From JABWAN01 sp041918175 (GTDB taxonomy: Bacteria; Zhuqueibacterota; Zhuqueibacteria; Zhuqueibacterales; Zhuqueibacteraceae): a stretch of 64,000 nucleotides of DNA. The stretch spans positions 124,001 to 188,000 of the forward strand of contig JAYRWE010000062.1 of the NCBI GenBank assembly GCA_041918175.1, in the 5' to 3' direction. A program made the position numbers and the translations under genes. The first letter of the stretch is position 1; the number at the start of each line of letters is the position of its first letter. Below the pieces are notes generated by a model, which was not told the DNA's origin, did not search any database, and saw only the letters and a list, made by a program, of their open reading frames with translations. Below are positions 8,756 through 16,695 of the stretch, piece after piece.

Positions 8756-9066
8756 GATGTCCTCCGATAAAGCGGTTAGTACGGGTTGCGGGCCGGTACC
8801 AATGTCCATGTGAGGGGCGAGAAGTTCTCGGTCACAGCAAAGGGTTGGGTGCAAAGCATCCTTCTAACCACAGATGCGCGCGCAAAGTTCGCAAAAATTA
8901 TATGTGAAGCAAGATTTTTTTCGCGGCCAATGATAACGATGACAACCTTGCGAAGGTTTGATGCCAATATTTTGCTTGATTCTCCAAAGCTCATTGGCTA
9001 CTTTTTCTGTGGAGATCAACGGCTTCACTTTGTCGTTTGCGTGTGCAAGTTTATGCGGGAGAAAAG
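8756..9066. other. 311-bp divergent intergenic region
   Basis: This region separates the PEGA lipoprotein (leftwards) from the Rpn-family gene (rightwards) and must hold both promoters. No convincing -35/-10 pair, palindrome or RNA gene was found. The frames crossing it are short and have no recognisable content. Confidence 0.5.
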
Positions 9067-9996
9067 ATGCGGGCATATCAAGATCGCGGCTACGCCAAGC
9101 TTTTTTCCAACAAAGAAATCTTTCGACAGTTGATCACTTCGTTTGTGAAAGAAGCTTGGGTGAAGGACTTGGACTTTTCGAAATGCGAGTTGGTCAAAGG
9201 CTCGTTCGTTTCTGAAAAGTACAAAAAGACATTCAGCGACCTCATGTATAAGATCAAACTTCGGGGGCGCGACCTCTACATTGTCATCTTGCTCGAATTC
9301 AAATCCGTGCCCTCGCATTTCGTGGCGGTGCAGATTGCAGGTTACATTTTGGATTTCTATCGCCACTTGCTTGATTCCGAGAAGCGTTTGCGCAAGTTAC
9401 CGCCAGTGTTTCCGCTGTTGCTTTATAACGGAAAGAAGCGTTGGGCTTCGCCGTTGAATGTTTCGGATTTGGTGGAAGGCGCGACAATGTTGGGAGAGTA
9501 TGGAATCCAGTGCAAATACTTCCCGATCATTGAAAATGCCTTTCGGCCAAAAACGCTGCAACGTATCGGGAATATCGTATCGACGTTGTTTCTTGCGGAG
9601 ACCAACTTCGAAGGCGACGTCATTGCCGCCAGGTTGGACGAGTTATTTGATAAGGAAGAAGACAAACAAGCCGCGTCTCTATTCTTAAATTGGTTCTTGC
9701 AATTGTATCATTACGGCAGAATTGCCGAAGCTGACTATACGAAATTAGAAAAAGTTTATCAAAGCAAGCAGGAGGTCAGTATGTTGATCGAAGCGATTCA
9801 AAAGGAAAAGGCGCAAATCCGCGCGCAGGGAGAGAAAGTGGGAGAGAAAAGAGGAGAGAAAAGAGGATGGCAAAGAGGAAGATTGGAGACGGCGAGATTG
9901 ATGCTCCACAACGGCGAAGCAATTGAAAAAATCAAACTTTACACTGGCCTTTCCGACGAGGCGCTGGTTAAGCTGCAAAAGTCGTTGCGACAATAA
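9067..9996 (+). CDS. Rpn/YhgA-like PD-(D/E)XK nuclease (putative transposase family)
   Basis: 309 aa. The start is ATG 9067, preceded by GGGAGAAAAG. The N-terminal half is the Rpn (Transposase_31/PDDEXK) domain: MRAYQDRGYAKLFSNKE opens it, SDLMYKI and DLYIVILLEFKS (about 59-71) supply the catalytic D...ExK-type residues, and FHRH-like DFYRHLL follows. The C-terminus ends in a charged EKRGEKRGWQRGR stretch and a helix (IEKIKLYTGLSDEALVKL), the usual tail. Rpn proteins promote RecA-independent recombination and are DNA endonucleases; the family is mobile in behaviour and often present in several copies. Only one copy lies in the window and no inverted repeats bound it. Confidence 0.85.
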   Translation: MRAYQDRGYAKLFSNKEIFRQLITSFVKEAWVKDLDFSKCELVKGSFVSEKYKKTFSDLMYKIKLRGRDLYIVILLEFKSVPSHFVAVQIAGYILDFYRHLLDSEKRLRKLPPVFPLLLYNGKKRWASPLNVSDLVEGATMLGEYGIQCKYFPIIENAFRPKTLQRIGNIVSTLFLAETNFEGDVIAARLDELFDKEEDKQAASLFLNWFLQLYHYGRIAEADYTKLEKVYQSKQEVSMLIEAIQKEKAQIRAQGEKVGEKRGEKRGWQRGRLETARLMLHNGEAIEKIKLYTGLSDEALVKLQKSLRQ

Positions 9997-10092
9997 GCGC
10001 AGGGTTTGTCTGTTCATCTCGCGTTATGCCTGATTTTGTCTTTTCTCATAGCCCCATTTGCGCAAGTCCTTCATCAAAAGAAAGACAAGAAA

Positions 10093-11814
10093 GTGGAAAG
10101 ACCCTGGCTCAAGCACTACGAATCGAACGTTCCGCACACGCTCACGATTCCGAATTTGACGATGGCGGAAGTGTTCGCCAATGCCGTGCGCAATTTTCCG
10201 GACAACACTGCGGTCATCTATTATGGCCGGCGCTTTGATTATCGCACGCTCAACGCACTCGTGCAGCGTTTTGTCGCGGCGCTTGCGCATCTCGGGGTGA
10301 AAAAAGGCGACCGCGTCGCGATCCTTTTGCCGAATGTGCCGCAATATCCCATCGTGCATTATGCCGTGATGCAACTCGGCGCGATTGCCGTGCCTACGAA
10401 TCCGCTTTATGTCGAGCGCGAGTTGGAGTTTCAACTCAATAACAGTGGGGCAGAGGTGGCAATTTCCCTCGATCTGCTTTATCCGCGCCTCGAAGCGGTG
10501 CGCAAAAATACCGCGCTGCGCGAAGTGGTTTATACTTCCGCGCGCGATTATCTGCCCGCGCCATTGCGCTGGCTCTATCCGATGAAGGCCAAACGCACGG
10601 GCAAATGGATCGTGATCCCGCCGCAAGCGCACACGCACGATTTTGTGAAGTTAATCAAAAATAATTTTCCTGCGCCGCAGCCAGCCACAGTCACTCCCGA
10701 AGATATTGCCATTCTGCTTTATACCGGCGGCACCACCGGAATTTCCAAAGGTGCAGTGCTCACCCATCGCAATCTCGTGGCGAATTTGGCACAAGTGCAC
10801 GCATGGTTCACGCAATGTCGCGAAGGGCAGGAGGTCATTCTCGGGGCGCTACCATTTTTTCACAGTTATGGAATGACCAGTTGCCTGCACATGAGTGTAT
10901 ATTTAGGGAGTAGCGTTATACACATTCCGCGTTTTGAAGTGGAGTTGGTACTAAAATCTTTACAAAAATATAAAGTGACGCTCTTCTCCGGCGTGCCGAC
11001 GATGTATGTGGCCGTGAACAACAGTTCGGCGATTCACAAGTACGATTTGGATACTGTGCGCGCGTGTATGAGTGGCGGCGCTGCGCTCCCGCTTTCGGTC
11101 GCGAAACAATTTGAAACGAACGCCAAAGGTGCCCGACTCGTGGAGGGTTATGGTCTTTCGGAGACTTCGCCGGTTACGCACTGCAATCCGATTTTGGGGC
11201 AGCGCAAAGAAGGCTCGATTGGCCTCCCCATGCCGAACACGGATGCGATCATCCTCGATCCCGAAACGCATGAGCCGGTGTTGCCCAACGAAGTGGGCGA
11301 ACTGGCTCTGCGCGGGCCGCAGGTGATGCAAGGCTATTGGAAGATGGAAGAGGAAACGCGCCGCGTTTTTCACAACGGCTGGATGCTCACGGGCGACATG
11401 GCAAAGATGGATGACGAAGGTTATTTTTATATCGTCGATCGCAAGAAAGACATGATAATTGCCGGCGGCTTCAATATTTATCCGCGCGAGATCGAAGAAG
11501 TGTTGTACCAGCATCCGAAAGTTTTAGAAGCCGCGGTGATTGGCGCGCACGATGCATATCGCGGCGAAACCGTGAAAGCATTCGTGGTGTTGCGCGAAGG
11601 CGAGAGCGCGACGGAGGAAGAGATTATTGCGTATTGCCAGCAATATCTCGCGCGCTTCAAAGCGCCCAAGCTCGTCGAGTTTCGCAAAGAGCTGCCCAAG
11701 AGTTTGATCGGCAAAGTGCTGCGCCGCGTGCTCTCAGAAGAAGAGCGGAAAACGCACGCACCAGCAAAACCACATGCTGAAAACTTACCAACGGAAATGA
11801 GTCACGCGAGGTAA
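10093..11814 (+). CDS. Long-chain fatty acid-CoA ligase (AMP-forming), FadD-like
   Basis: 573 aa from the proposed GTG 10093. All hallmarks of the acyl-adenylate family are present: the P-loop YTGGTTGISKGAVLTHRN, GYGLSETSP, GWMLTGDMAKMDDEGYFYIVDR and the final catalytic Lys in PKSLIGKVLRR. It activates a fatty acid to acyl-AMP and then acyl-CoA in the cytoplasm or at the inner membrane face. The start is uncertain. The frame is open back to TTG 10006, which would add a hydrophobic leader (LALCLILSFLIAPFAQ), but FadD enzymes normally begin with a sequence like ERPWLKHYESNVP, which favours GTG 10093. The gene follows the Rpn gene closely and reads the same way. Confidence 0.9.
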   Translation: MERPWLKHYESNVPHTLTIPNLTMAEVFANAVRNFPDNTAVIYYGRRFDYRTLNALVQRFVAALAHLGVKKGDRVAILLPNVPQYPIVHYAVMQLGAIAVPTNPLYVERELEFQLNNSGAEVAISLDLLYPRLEAVRKNTALREVVYTSARDYLPAPLRWLYPMKAKRTGKWIVIPPQAHTHDFVKLIKNNFPAPQPATVTPEDIAILLYTGGTTGISKGAVLTHRNLVANLAQVHAWFTQCREGQEVILGALPFFHSYGMTSCLHMSVYLGSSVIHIPRFEVELVLKSLQKYKVTLFSGVPTMYVAVNNSSAIHKYDLDTVRACMSGGAALPLSVAKQFETNAKGARLVEGYGLSETSPVTHCNPILGQRKEGSIGLPMPNTDAIILDPETHEPVLPNEVGELALRGPQVMQGYWKMEEETRRVFHNGWMLTGDMAKMDDEGYFYIVDRKKDMIIAGGFNIYPREIEEVLYQHPKVLEAAVIGAHDAYRGETVKAFVVLREGESATEEEIIAYCQQYLARFKAPKLVEFRKELPKSLIGKVLRRVLSEEERKTHAPAKPHAENLPTEMSHAR

Positions 11815-12045
11815 CGCGGGCAGAGTTTTATTCTGAGTTTGAAAAGCAAATCGCCGAAACAAGTTTTGCCGATGGGCTGAAAACTTGAGGGCTTGGGGCA
11901 GCACAGAAATTTTCCAACGGATTGTGAAACCCAACCGTTAGACCATGCTCCGGCAGTTGGGTGCTTCTCTTCGGTGAAGAGAAAAATCCAGATTTTATTT
12001 TTTTAAAAGCAAAACGTCTAGCGTCTGGGTTGAATATCTCAAATT

Positions 12046-12969
12046 ATGAAGCCACAACTCTTTCAAGTGGAGCGGATCGAGGGTCCGCCAAGCTTGATCA
12101 AAATTCGATTTGAAAAAGACGTGCCGATCAAAGAGTTGATCGTGCAGTTGGAATCGTACAGCGAAACGCATTTGCGCGAGCACGAGGCCAATTTGATCGT
12201 GGATCTGAGCACCATGCCTTATCCCACGAACAACTTTATTGCGTGTTTGATTGCGCTGACATTTCGCGCGCGCCGTTTGAAGGGCGATGTCGTCGTGGAA
12301 AATTTATCGACCTCCGCGCGCGACAACCTGATGACTTTCAGCGCTCTGAACTATTTGGGATTGAGCGTGAGCGCGCGCGGTACGCAAGCCATACCGATCT
12401 ATCAAGAGCCCGCGCCGCCGCCGGAGGAAGATTTCGATGCGACCGCGTTGGTTGAAATTGCCGAGTCACCATTGTTGGAACGGTTCGCGAGCGAACCCAA
12501 GCCCGCGAGCGCGCCCAAAGTTGTTGCGCCAAGCTACGCGCCAGAGGCCGACATGCCTTCTTTCAGTACCCGCGCGGAGAGCACCGCGGCTAGGCTCTAT
12601 CACTTGTGCGATTTCGTTGTGGGGCATGCGAAGCAAGCGGGCATGAAGGAAAAAGAAATCGGCAAGATTCGTATCGCGGTTTATGAAGCGTGTTTGAATG
12701 TGATCGAGCATGCGTATCACTCCAAGCCGGAAAATTGGATCGACCTCACCGTGCAGTACTCGCGCAATCGCTTTCTCATTGTCATTAAAGACAACGGCAT
12801 CAGTTCGGATTTGAAGCCGGCGCAAAACTACGACGTACAGGAAGCCATGAACGCGCGCAAGACCGGTGGTTTCGGCATGCATATCATTCGCCGCGCAGTT
12901 GATAGCGTGGAATACTTTCCCAGTGAAATTCAAGGCAACCGTTTGGTGTTGAGCAAAAATCTAAATTGA
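12046..12969 (+). CDS. STAS domain fused to RsbW-like serine kinase/anti-sigma ATPase
   Basis: 307 aa. Residues ~1-120 have a STAS-like alternation (LIVDLSTMPYPTNNFIACL at 50-68, then LNYLGLSVS at 101-109). After a Pro/Ala/Glu linker (120-175), residues ~178-305 are a GHKL ATPase of the HATPase_c_2 (RsbW/SpoIIAB) type: N-box EACLNVIEHAY at 214-224, G1 box VIKDNGISSD, G2 box GGFGMHIIRRAVD. In partner switching the kinase binds a sigma factor and phosphorylates a separate STAS antagonist; here both modules sit in one chain. No sigma factor or PP2C phosphatase gene lies nearby. The usual phosphorylatable Ser is not obvious. The Shine-Dalgarno is weak, but the start fits the domain boundary. Confidence 0.8.
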   Translation: MKPQLFQVERIEGPPSLIKIRFEKDVPIKELIVQLESYSETHLREHEANLIVDLSTMPYPTNNFIACLIALTFRARRLKGDVVVENLSTSARDNLMTFSALNYLGLSVSARGTQAIPIYQEPAPPPEEDFDATALVEIAESPLLERFASEPKPASAPKVVAPSYAPEADMPSFSTRAESTAARLYHLCDFVVGHAKQAGMKEKEIGKIRIAVYEACLNVIEHAYHSKPENWIDLTVQYSRNRFLIVIKDNGISSDLKPAQNYDVQEAMNARKTGGFGMHIIRRAVDSVEYFPSEIQGNRLVLSKNLN

Positions 12970-12977
12970 GCCTGCTA

Positions 12978-13226
12978 ATGAAAAGCACATCCGCAGCCGC
13001 GCCGACCAGCGAGCGCGAAAGCCTCGAAGCAAAAAACAAATCGTGGCGTGATGACAGAAAGAAAAACGCGGCGAAAATGATTGGCCTCGGCGCTGTGGGC
13101 TTGGTCGTTCCCGTGATTCCCGGTGCGTTGCTTATCGGCGGCGGTTTATGGCTGCTCTTTCCCAATCAAACCGAAAAGGCGTGGAACAATTTAAAGAAGA
13201 AATTTGGCGGCAAGGAAAAGGGATAA
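12978..13226 (+). CDS. Small membrane protein of unknown function
   Basis: 82 aa from ATG 12978, eight bases after the STAS-RsbW stop, so probably cotranscribed. A charged N-terminus (ERESLEAKNKSWRDDRKKN) precedes one hydrophobic, Gly/Pro-rich hairpin-like stretch (MIGLGAVGLVVPVIPGALLI) and a basic tail (KKKFGGKEKG). The pattern is reminiscent of small PGPGW-type membrane proteins but is not a clear match. A TTG at 12966 is an alternative start. Confidence 0.6.
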   Translation: MKSTSAAAPTSERESLEAKNKSWRDDRKKNAAKMIGLGAVGLVVPVIPGALLIGGGLWLLFPNQTEKAWNNLKKKFGGKEKG

Positions 13227-13336
13227 GACGATTTTGTGTTATCCCGGGCGGAGGTATGATCGTTGCCATTTGCTTCTGCTGTCTTCATCACCGCGCCATG
13301 AACACCTCAAATAATTTTTGAAAATTTTAACGCGAC

Positions 13337-14281
13337 ATGCGATTTAAGGACTATTACAAAACGTTGGAAGTTGACGAGCGCGCTTCTGCTGAGGAGTTGA
13401 AAAAAGCGTATCGTCGCATGGCAAAAAAATTTCACCCCGATGCGAATCCCGGCAATCGCGCCGCGGAAGAACGCTTCAAGGAGATCAATGAGGCTTATGA
13501 CGTCATCGGCGATGAGGGGAAGCGCAAAAAATATGATCAACTTCGTTTTTACGGCCGCCCCGATACGAATCACAATGGTTGGTATTCGTTTGATCCCGAG
13601 TTTTTGAAGAACCACGGCTGGCCCGGAACCACAAGCAGTGGGCAGCCCAATTCGATGGGGCAGTTTTTCGGACAGGGCTTCGCGTTCTCTGATATTCTGC
13701 GTGACCTCTTTGGCTTGAATGGCATGCACGCCGGCGTTGATATGCAACCCGAAGCCCCGCGCGATGTCACCGGCATCATCAAAATTACTTTTGAAGAAGC
13801 AATTGGCGGAACGGAGCGCGTAATCGCCGTGCGGCAAACGAAGAAATGTCCGACGTGCCACGGCACCGGCCATGATCGCCAACTGCGCTGCATGCGTTGT
13901 CATGGCAAAGGTGCGATTTCTACCAAGAAAAAAATTCGCATCAAATTGCCGATTGGCGTGGAAGACGGACATCAATTGCGTTTGCGCGGTCTCGGCTCGG
14001 AAGCTCCGGGTTTGAACTCGCGCCCGGGAGACGTGATCATCACCGTGAAGGTAGAATCACATCCGTTTTTTCGGCGCACGGGCACGGATATTTTTTGCGA
14101 AGCGCGTGTGGATGAAGCTGGGTTGCAAACGGGAACGCGTTTGCGCGTGCCGACATTGCAGGGCAAACAGGTGGAACTGAATATTCCTGCGGGCACCAAG
14201 AAAGGAACCGTATTTCGCCTGAAGCATTACGGCGTACAAAGCGCAACGCCTCCAGGCGATCAGTTTGTAAAAATCGTATAG
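13337..14281 (+). CDS. DnaJ/CbpA-like co-chaperone with a half-size zinc module
   Basis: 314 aa. The N-terminal J domain has the HPD motif at 33-35 and ends in KKYDQL. A Gly/Phe-rich linker (80-130) is followed by the substrate-binding barrels. Between them lie only two CXXCXGXG units, at 171-178 and 185-192, where classic DnaJ has four; two units could bind a single zinc ion. The C-terminal barrel keeps HPFFRRTGTDIFCEARV and VELNIPAGTKKGTVFRL. It would stimulate DnaK ATPase and deliver unfolded clients. It heads a plus-strand stress block (HtrA, DksA-like, DnaK), although dnaK lies 2.4 kb away behind its own promoter. Confidence 0.9.
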   Translation: MRFKDYYKTLEVDERASAEELKKAYRRMAKKFHPDANPGNRAAEERFKEINEAYDVIGDEGKRKKYDQLRFYGRPDTNHNGWYSFDPEFLKNHGWPGTTSSGQPNSMGQFFGQGFAFSDILRDLFGLNGMHAGVDMQPEAPRDVTGIIKITFEEAIGGTERVIAVRQTKKCPTCHGTGHDRQLRCMRCHGKGAISTKKKIRIKLPIGVEDGHQLRLRGLGSEAPGLNSRPGDVIITVKVESHPFFRRTGTDIFCEARVDEAGLQTGTRLRVPTLQGKQVELNIPAGTKKGTVFRLKHYGVQSATPPGDQFVKIV

Positions 14282-14312
14282 GCGTGGCGATTAAATTTTT
14301 TGCCCGTTTTGC

Positions 14313-14382
14313 AAACCGCGAATTCACGCGAATGAACGCTCATGCTTTTCAATTCGCGTTCATTCGCGCCGATTCGCGGTTT
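14313..14382. repeat. 27-bp-arm inverted repeat between dnaJ-like and htrA-like genes
   Basis: The left arm 14313-14339 begins AAACCGCGAAT and the right arm 14356-14382 ends ATTCGCGGTTT; 24 of 27 positions pair, with one central 3-nt mismatch and a 16-nt loop. The stem is long enough to act as a terminator-like or cruciform structure and looks like a dispersed intergenic palindrome. No other copy was noticed here. Confidence 0.8.
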
Positions 14383-14427
14383 AGAAATTGAGATGGAACT
14401 CACCCACATACGGGAGCGCGTGCTCAT

Positions 14428-15945
14428 ATGGCGCAAAGGAAAAAATATACGCTGCTGGCTGTGACCTTGTGCTTCGGCGTCGGCTTGGGTTTGATTTTGG
14501 CGTCACATTTTGAGTGGCCCAAGTCCGGCCATGCCGAAATGACTGCGCCCGTGAAGCTAACGAATAACGAATCGCAAGCCTCCGCGGAAATCACGAGCGA
14601 TTTGGCGGCCACCAGTAAGGCATATGTGCAAGTCGCAAAGCTCATTATGCCCACGGTGGTTGGGGTGACGAGCGAAAGCGTGGTGCGAACGACGCGCGGT
14701 CCGTTCTCGGATCTATTTTCGGAAGATTTGTGGCATGGCCGCATGCGTGATCGCAGGCGCGGCGAGTATCGCCAAGAAGGCCTTGGTTCCGGCGTGATCG
14801 TCTCTGCCGACGGCTACATCGTCACCAACAATCATGTGATTCGTGAGGCCGACAAAATAGCCGTGTTTGTTGATCGCAAGAAATACGTCGCGAAGGTTGT
14901 CGGCGTTGATCCCGAAACGGATCTCGCGGTGATTAAGATCGATGAAAAAAATCTGGTCACTGCCAAATTTGGCAATTCCGATCAACTTGAAGTTGGGGAA
15001 TTGGTTTTAGCCGTGGGCAATCCATTTTTTTTACAACTCGCACACTCGGTAACCGCAGGCATTGTGAGCGGCAAAGGCCGAACGAGCGTGGGCGTGGGTG
15101 ATATTAGTTATGAAGATTTTATCCAAACCGACGCGGCCATCAACCCCGGCAACAGCGGCGGCGCGTTGGTCAATCTTAAAGGCGAGTTGGTTGGAATTAA
15201 CACAGCGATTGTTTCGAATGGATGGGGCGGAGGCAATGTCGGCATCGGCTTCGCGATTCCAATCAATCTTGCGCGGCAGATTGTGGAACAGTTAATTGCC
15301 ACCGGCCAAGTAGTGCGCGGATGGATGGGGGTGAGCATCGGCAGCGCAGATCATGAAACGATGGAAGAGAAGAAGCTGCCTTCCATCGACGGCGCGTTGG
15401 TGGAGCGTGTCACGCCTGCAAGTCCCGCGGAGAAGGCCGGGCTGGAAAAGGGCGATTTCATCGTTGAGTTAGAAGGCACGCATATTCGCGATCACAATCA
15501 GCTCATGAATCTGATTGCGACTTTCAAGCCCGGCACCAGCGTGGCACTCAAGCTCTTTCGCAGTGGCGAAGAAAAGATCGTTCGGGTCAAACTTGGCGAG
15601 CGCCCTTCGAGCTTGGCGGAGTCGGAGTCAAGCGAGGAAGAAGATCCCGAATCCAATTTCTTTCTCGGCATGATGCTCGAAGATTTGACTCCTGAGATTA
15701 AAGAAGAGTATGAGATTGAAGTAAGCTCCGGCGTGGTGATCACTGGGGTCGAATCCGGGAGCCAAGCGCGCAAAGAAGGCCTTCGCCCCGGTGACGTTAT
15801 TCGCGAAGTGAATCGCAAGACTGTCGCCACGGTCGCGGAAATTCGGCGCGCGCTCGAACGCACGAAGCCCGGCGATCTCGTGTTGCTGCGAATTTCCCGG
15901 CCAAGCGGGAACTTCTTTGTTGCATTGAAGGTCGAGAAATACTAA
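14428..15945 (+). CDS. HtrA/DegP-family serine protease with two PDZ domains
   Basis: 505 aa. An N-terminal signal anchor (about 8-26) sends it to the periplasm. The trypsin-like domain has His136 (TNNHVI), Asp165 (DPETDLAV) and Ser243 (NPGNSGGAL), the complete triad. PDZ1 covers about 310-395 (GALVERVTPASPAEKAGLEKGD) and PDZ2 about 415-500 (GVVITGVESGSQARKEGLRPGD), with an acidic linker (SESSEEEDPESN) between them. It degrades or refolds damaged envelope proteins under stress. It is in the same orientation as dnaJ-like and dksA-like genes, and a long palindrome separates it from the former. Confidence 0.93.
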   Translation: MAQRKKYTLLAVTLCFGVGLGLILASHFEWPKSGHAEMTAPVKLTNNESQASAEITSDLAATSKAYVQVAKLIMPTVVGVTSESVVRTTRGPFSDLFSEDLWHGRMRDRRRGEYRQEGLGSGVIVSADGYIVTNNHVIREADKIAVFVDRKKYVAKVVGVDPETDLAVIKIDEKNLVTAKFGNSDQLEVGELVLAVGNPFFLQLAHSVTAGIVSGKGRTSVGVGDISYEDFIQTDAAINPGNSGGALVNLKGELVGINTAIVSNGWGGGNVGIGFAIPINLARQIVEQLIATGQVVRGWMGVSIGSADHETMEEKKLPSIDGALVERVTPASPAEKAGLEKGDFIVELEGTHIRDHNQLMNLIATFKPGTSVALKLFRSGEEKIVRVKLGERPSSLAESESSEEEDPESNFFLGMMLEDLTPEIKEEYEIEVSSGVVITGVESGSQARKEGLRPGDVIREVNRKTVATVAEIRRALERTKPGDLVLLRISRPSGNFFVALKVEKY

Positions 15946-16045
15946 ATTGCGCCCGTTTTTTTTGGAACAAGTTCGGAATCAATGCGGCTTTGGGGCCGCT
16001 TAGGAAGAATGGTCGTAACTAAACGAAACGAAAAGGCTCGTATCC

Positions 16046-16414
16046 ATGGACAAGAAGAAGTTGGAAAGTTACAAAACCCGGCTGTTGCAGGAACGCGAAC
16101 GCATCATGCGCGCGCTGAATCAAAACGAAGTGGAGTTCGAAGGCACTACCTCTAGCCGCTCCGCGGAGTTTGAAGAAGCTTCGCGTATCGATCGTGACAA
16201 AGAATACATCTCCGGCCTATTGTCCAAAGACACGGATATTCTCAGTGAGATCGAAGATGCGCTCAAGCGCATTGACGAGGGCACTTATGGCCGTTGCATT
16301 GACACCGGAAAAGACATTCCCGAAGCACGCCTCGATGCCATGCCCTGGACGCCGCGCACACGCGAAGCACAAGAAGCATATGAAATTCGTCGTCGCGCCG
16401 GTGAAGAAGAGTAA
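16046..16414 (+). CDS. DksA/TraR-family protein lacking the zinc-binding cysteines
   Basis: 122 aa. A coiled-coil N-terminus (about 3-75, KKKLESYKTRLLQERERIMRA) leads to the DksA/TraR C-terminal motif: YGRCIDTGKDIPEARLDAMP near 90-109. In classic members four cysteines bind zinc; here only Cys in YGRC remains and the other positions carry other residues (T, R, A), so the zinc finger is lost, as in some Cys-poor DksA paralogues. DksA-type proteins enter the RNA polymerase secondary channel and modulate initiation with ppGpp. It lies 280 bp upstream of dnaK in a stress-gene block. Confidence 0.85.
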   Translation: MDKKKLESYKTRLLQERERIMRALNQNEVEFEGTTSSRSAEFEEASRIDRDKEYISGLLSKDTDILSEIEDALKRIDEGTYGRCIDTGKDIPEARLDAMPWTPRTREAQEAYEIRRRAGEEE

Positions 16415-16529
16415 ACGCGATCCCAAAACATGTAGATACATTTGACGGCCATGCTATCATGGCCGTTTTCTTTTCTGTCAGCGTGACAACTTCCTGCTAA
16501 AAGTTCTCACCGCACGCTCTCCCTCCACA

Positions 16530-16557
16530 TTGACACTTGCTTTAAATCCAATAGACT
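16530..16557 (+). promoter_or_regulatory. Predicted vegetative promoter upstream of dnaK
   Basis: TTGACA (16530-16535), a 16-bp spacer and TAGACT (16552-16557) resemble a sigma-70 promoter. It would give a long leader of about 130 nt before the dnaK start codon. The -35 element lies inside ATTGACACT (16529-16537), whose exact reverse complement AGTGTCAAT recurs at 16607-16615. Confidence 0.5.
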
Positions 16558-16621
16558 CTGCACAAGTCACTCACAGCTTCACTGGCATGCCGTTTGTTAA
16601 ATGAACAGTGTCAATTTTTAC

Positions 16622-16642
16622 TCGCACTCATTGCGTGTGCGA
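16622..16642. promoter_or_regulatory. CIRCE-like palindrome in the dnaK leader (weak)
   Basis: TCGCAC, 9-nt spacer, GTGCGA. The 9-nt spacing equals that of the CIRCE operator (TTAGCACTC-N9-GAGTGCTAA), but the arms are only 6 bp and the outer consensus bases differ. It lies 54 bp before the dnaK ATG, a plausible position for a heat-shock repressor site. Confidence 0.3.
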
Positions 16643-16695
16643 TACATCAATTTGCAAATCACTCGAACAACATACTCTGATTGGAGGATTTTTAA

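Noticed and set aside
10006..10092. Hydrophobic N-terminal extension of the acyl-CoA ligase as a signal peptide
   Set aside because: It depends on a TTG without clear Shine-Dalgarno, and FadD enzymes are cytosolic, normally starting near the ERPWLKHYE segment.
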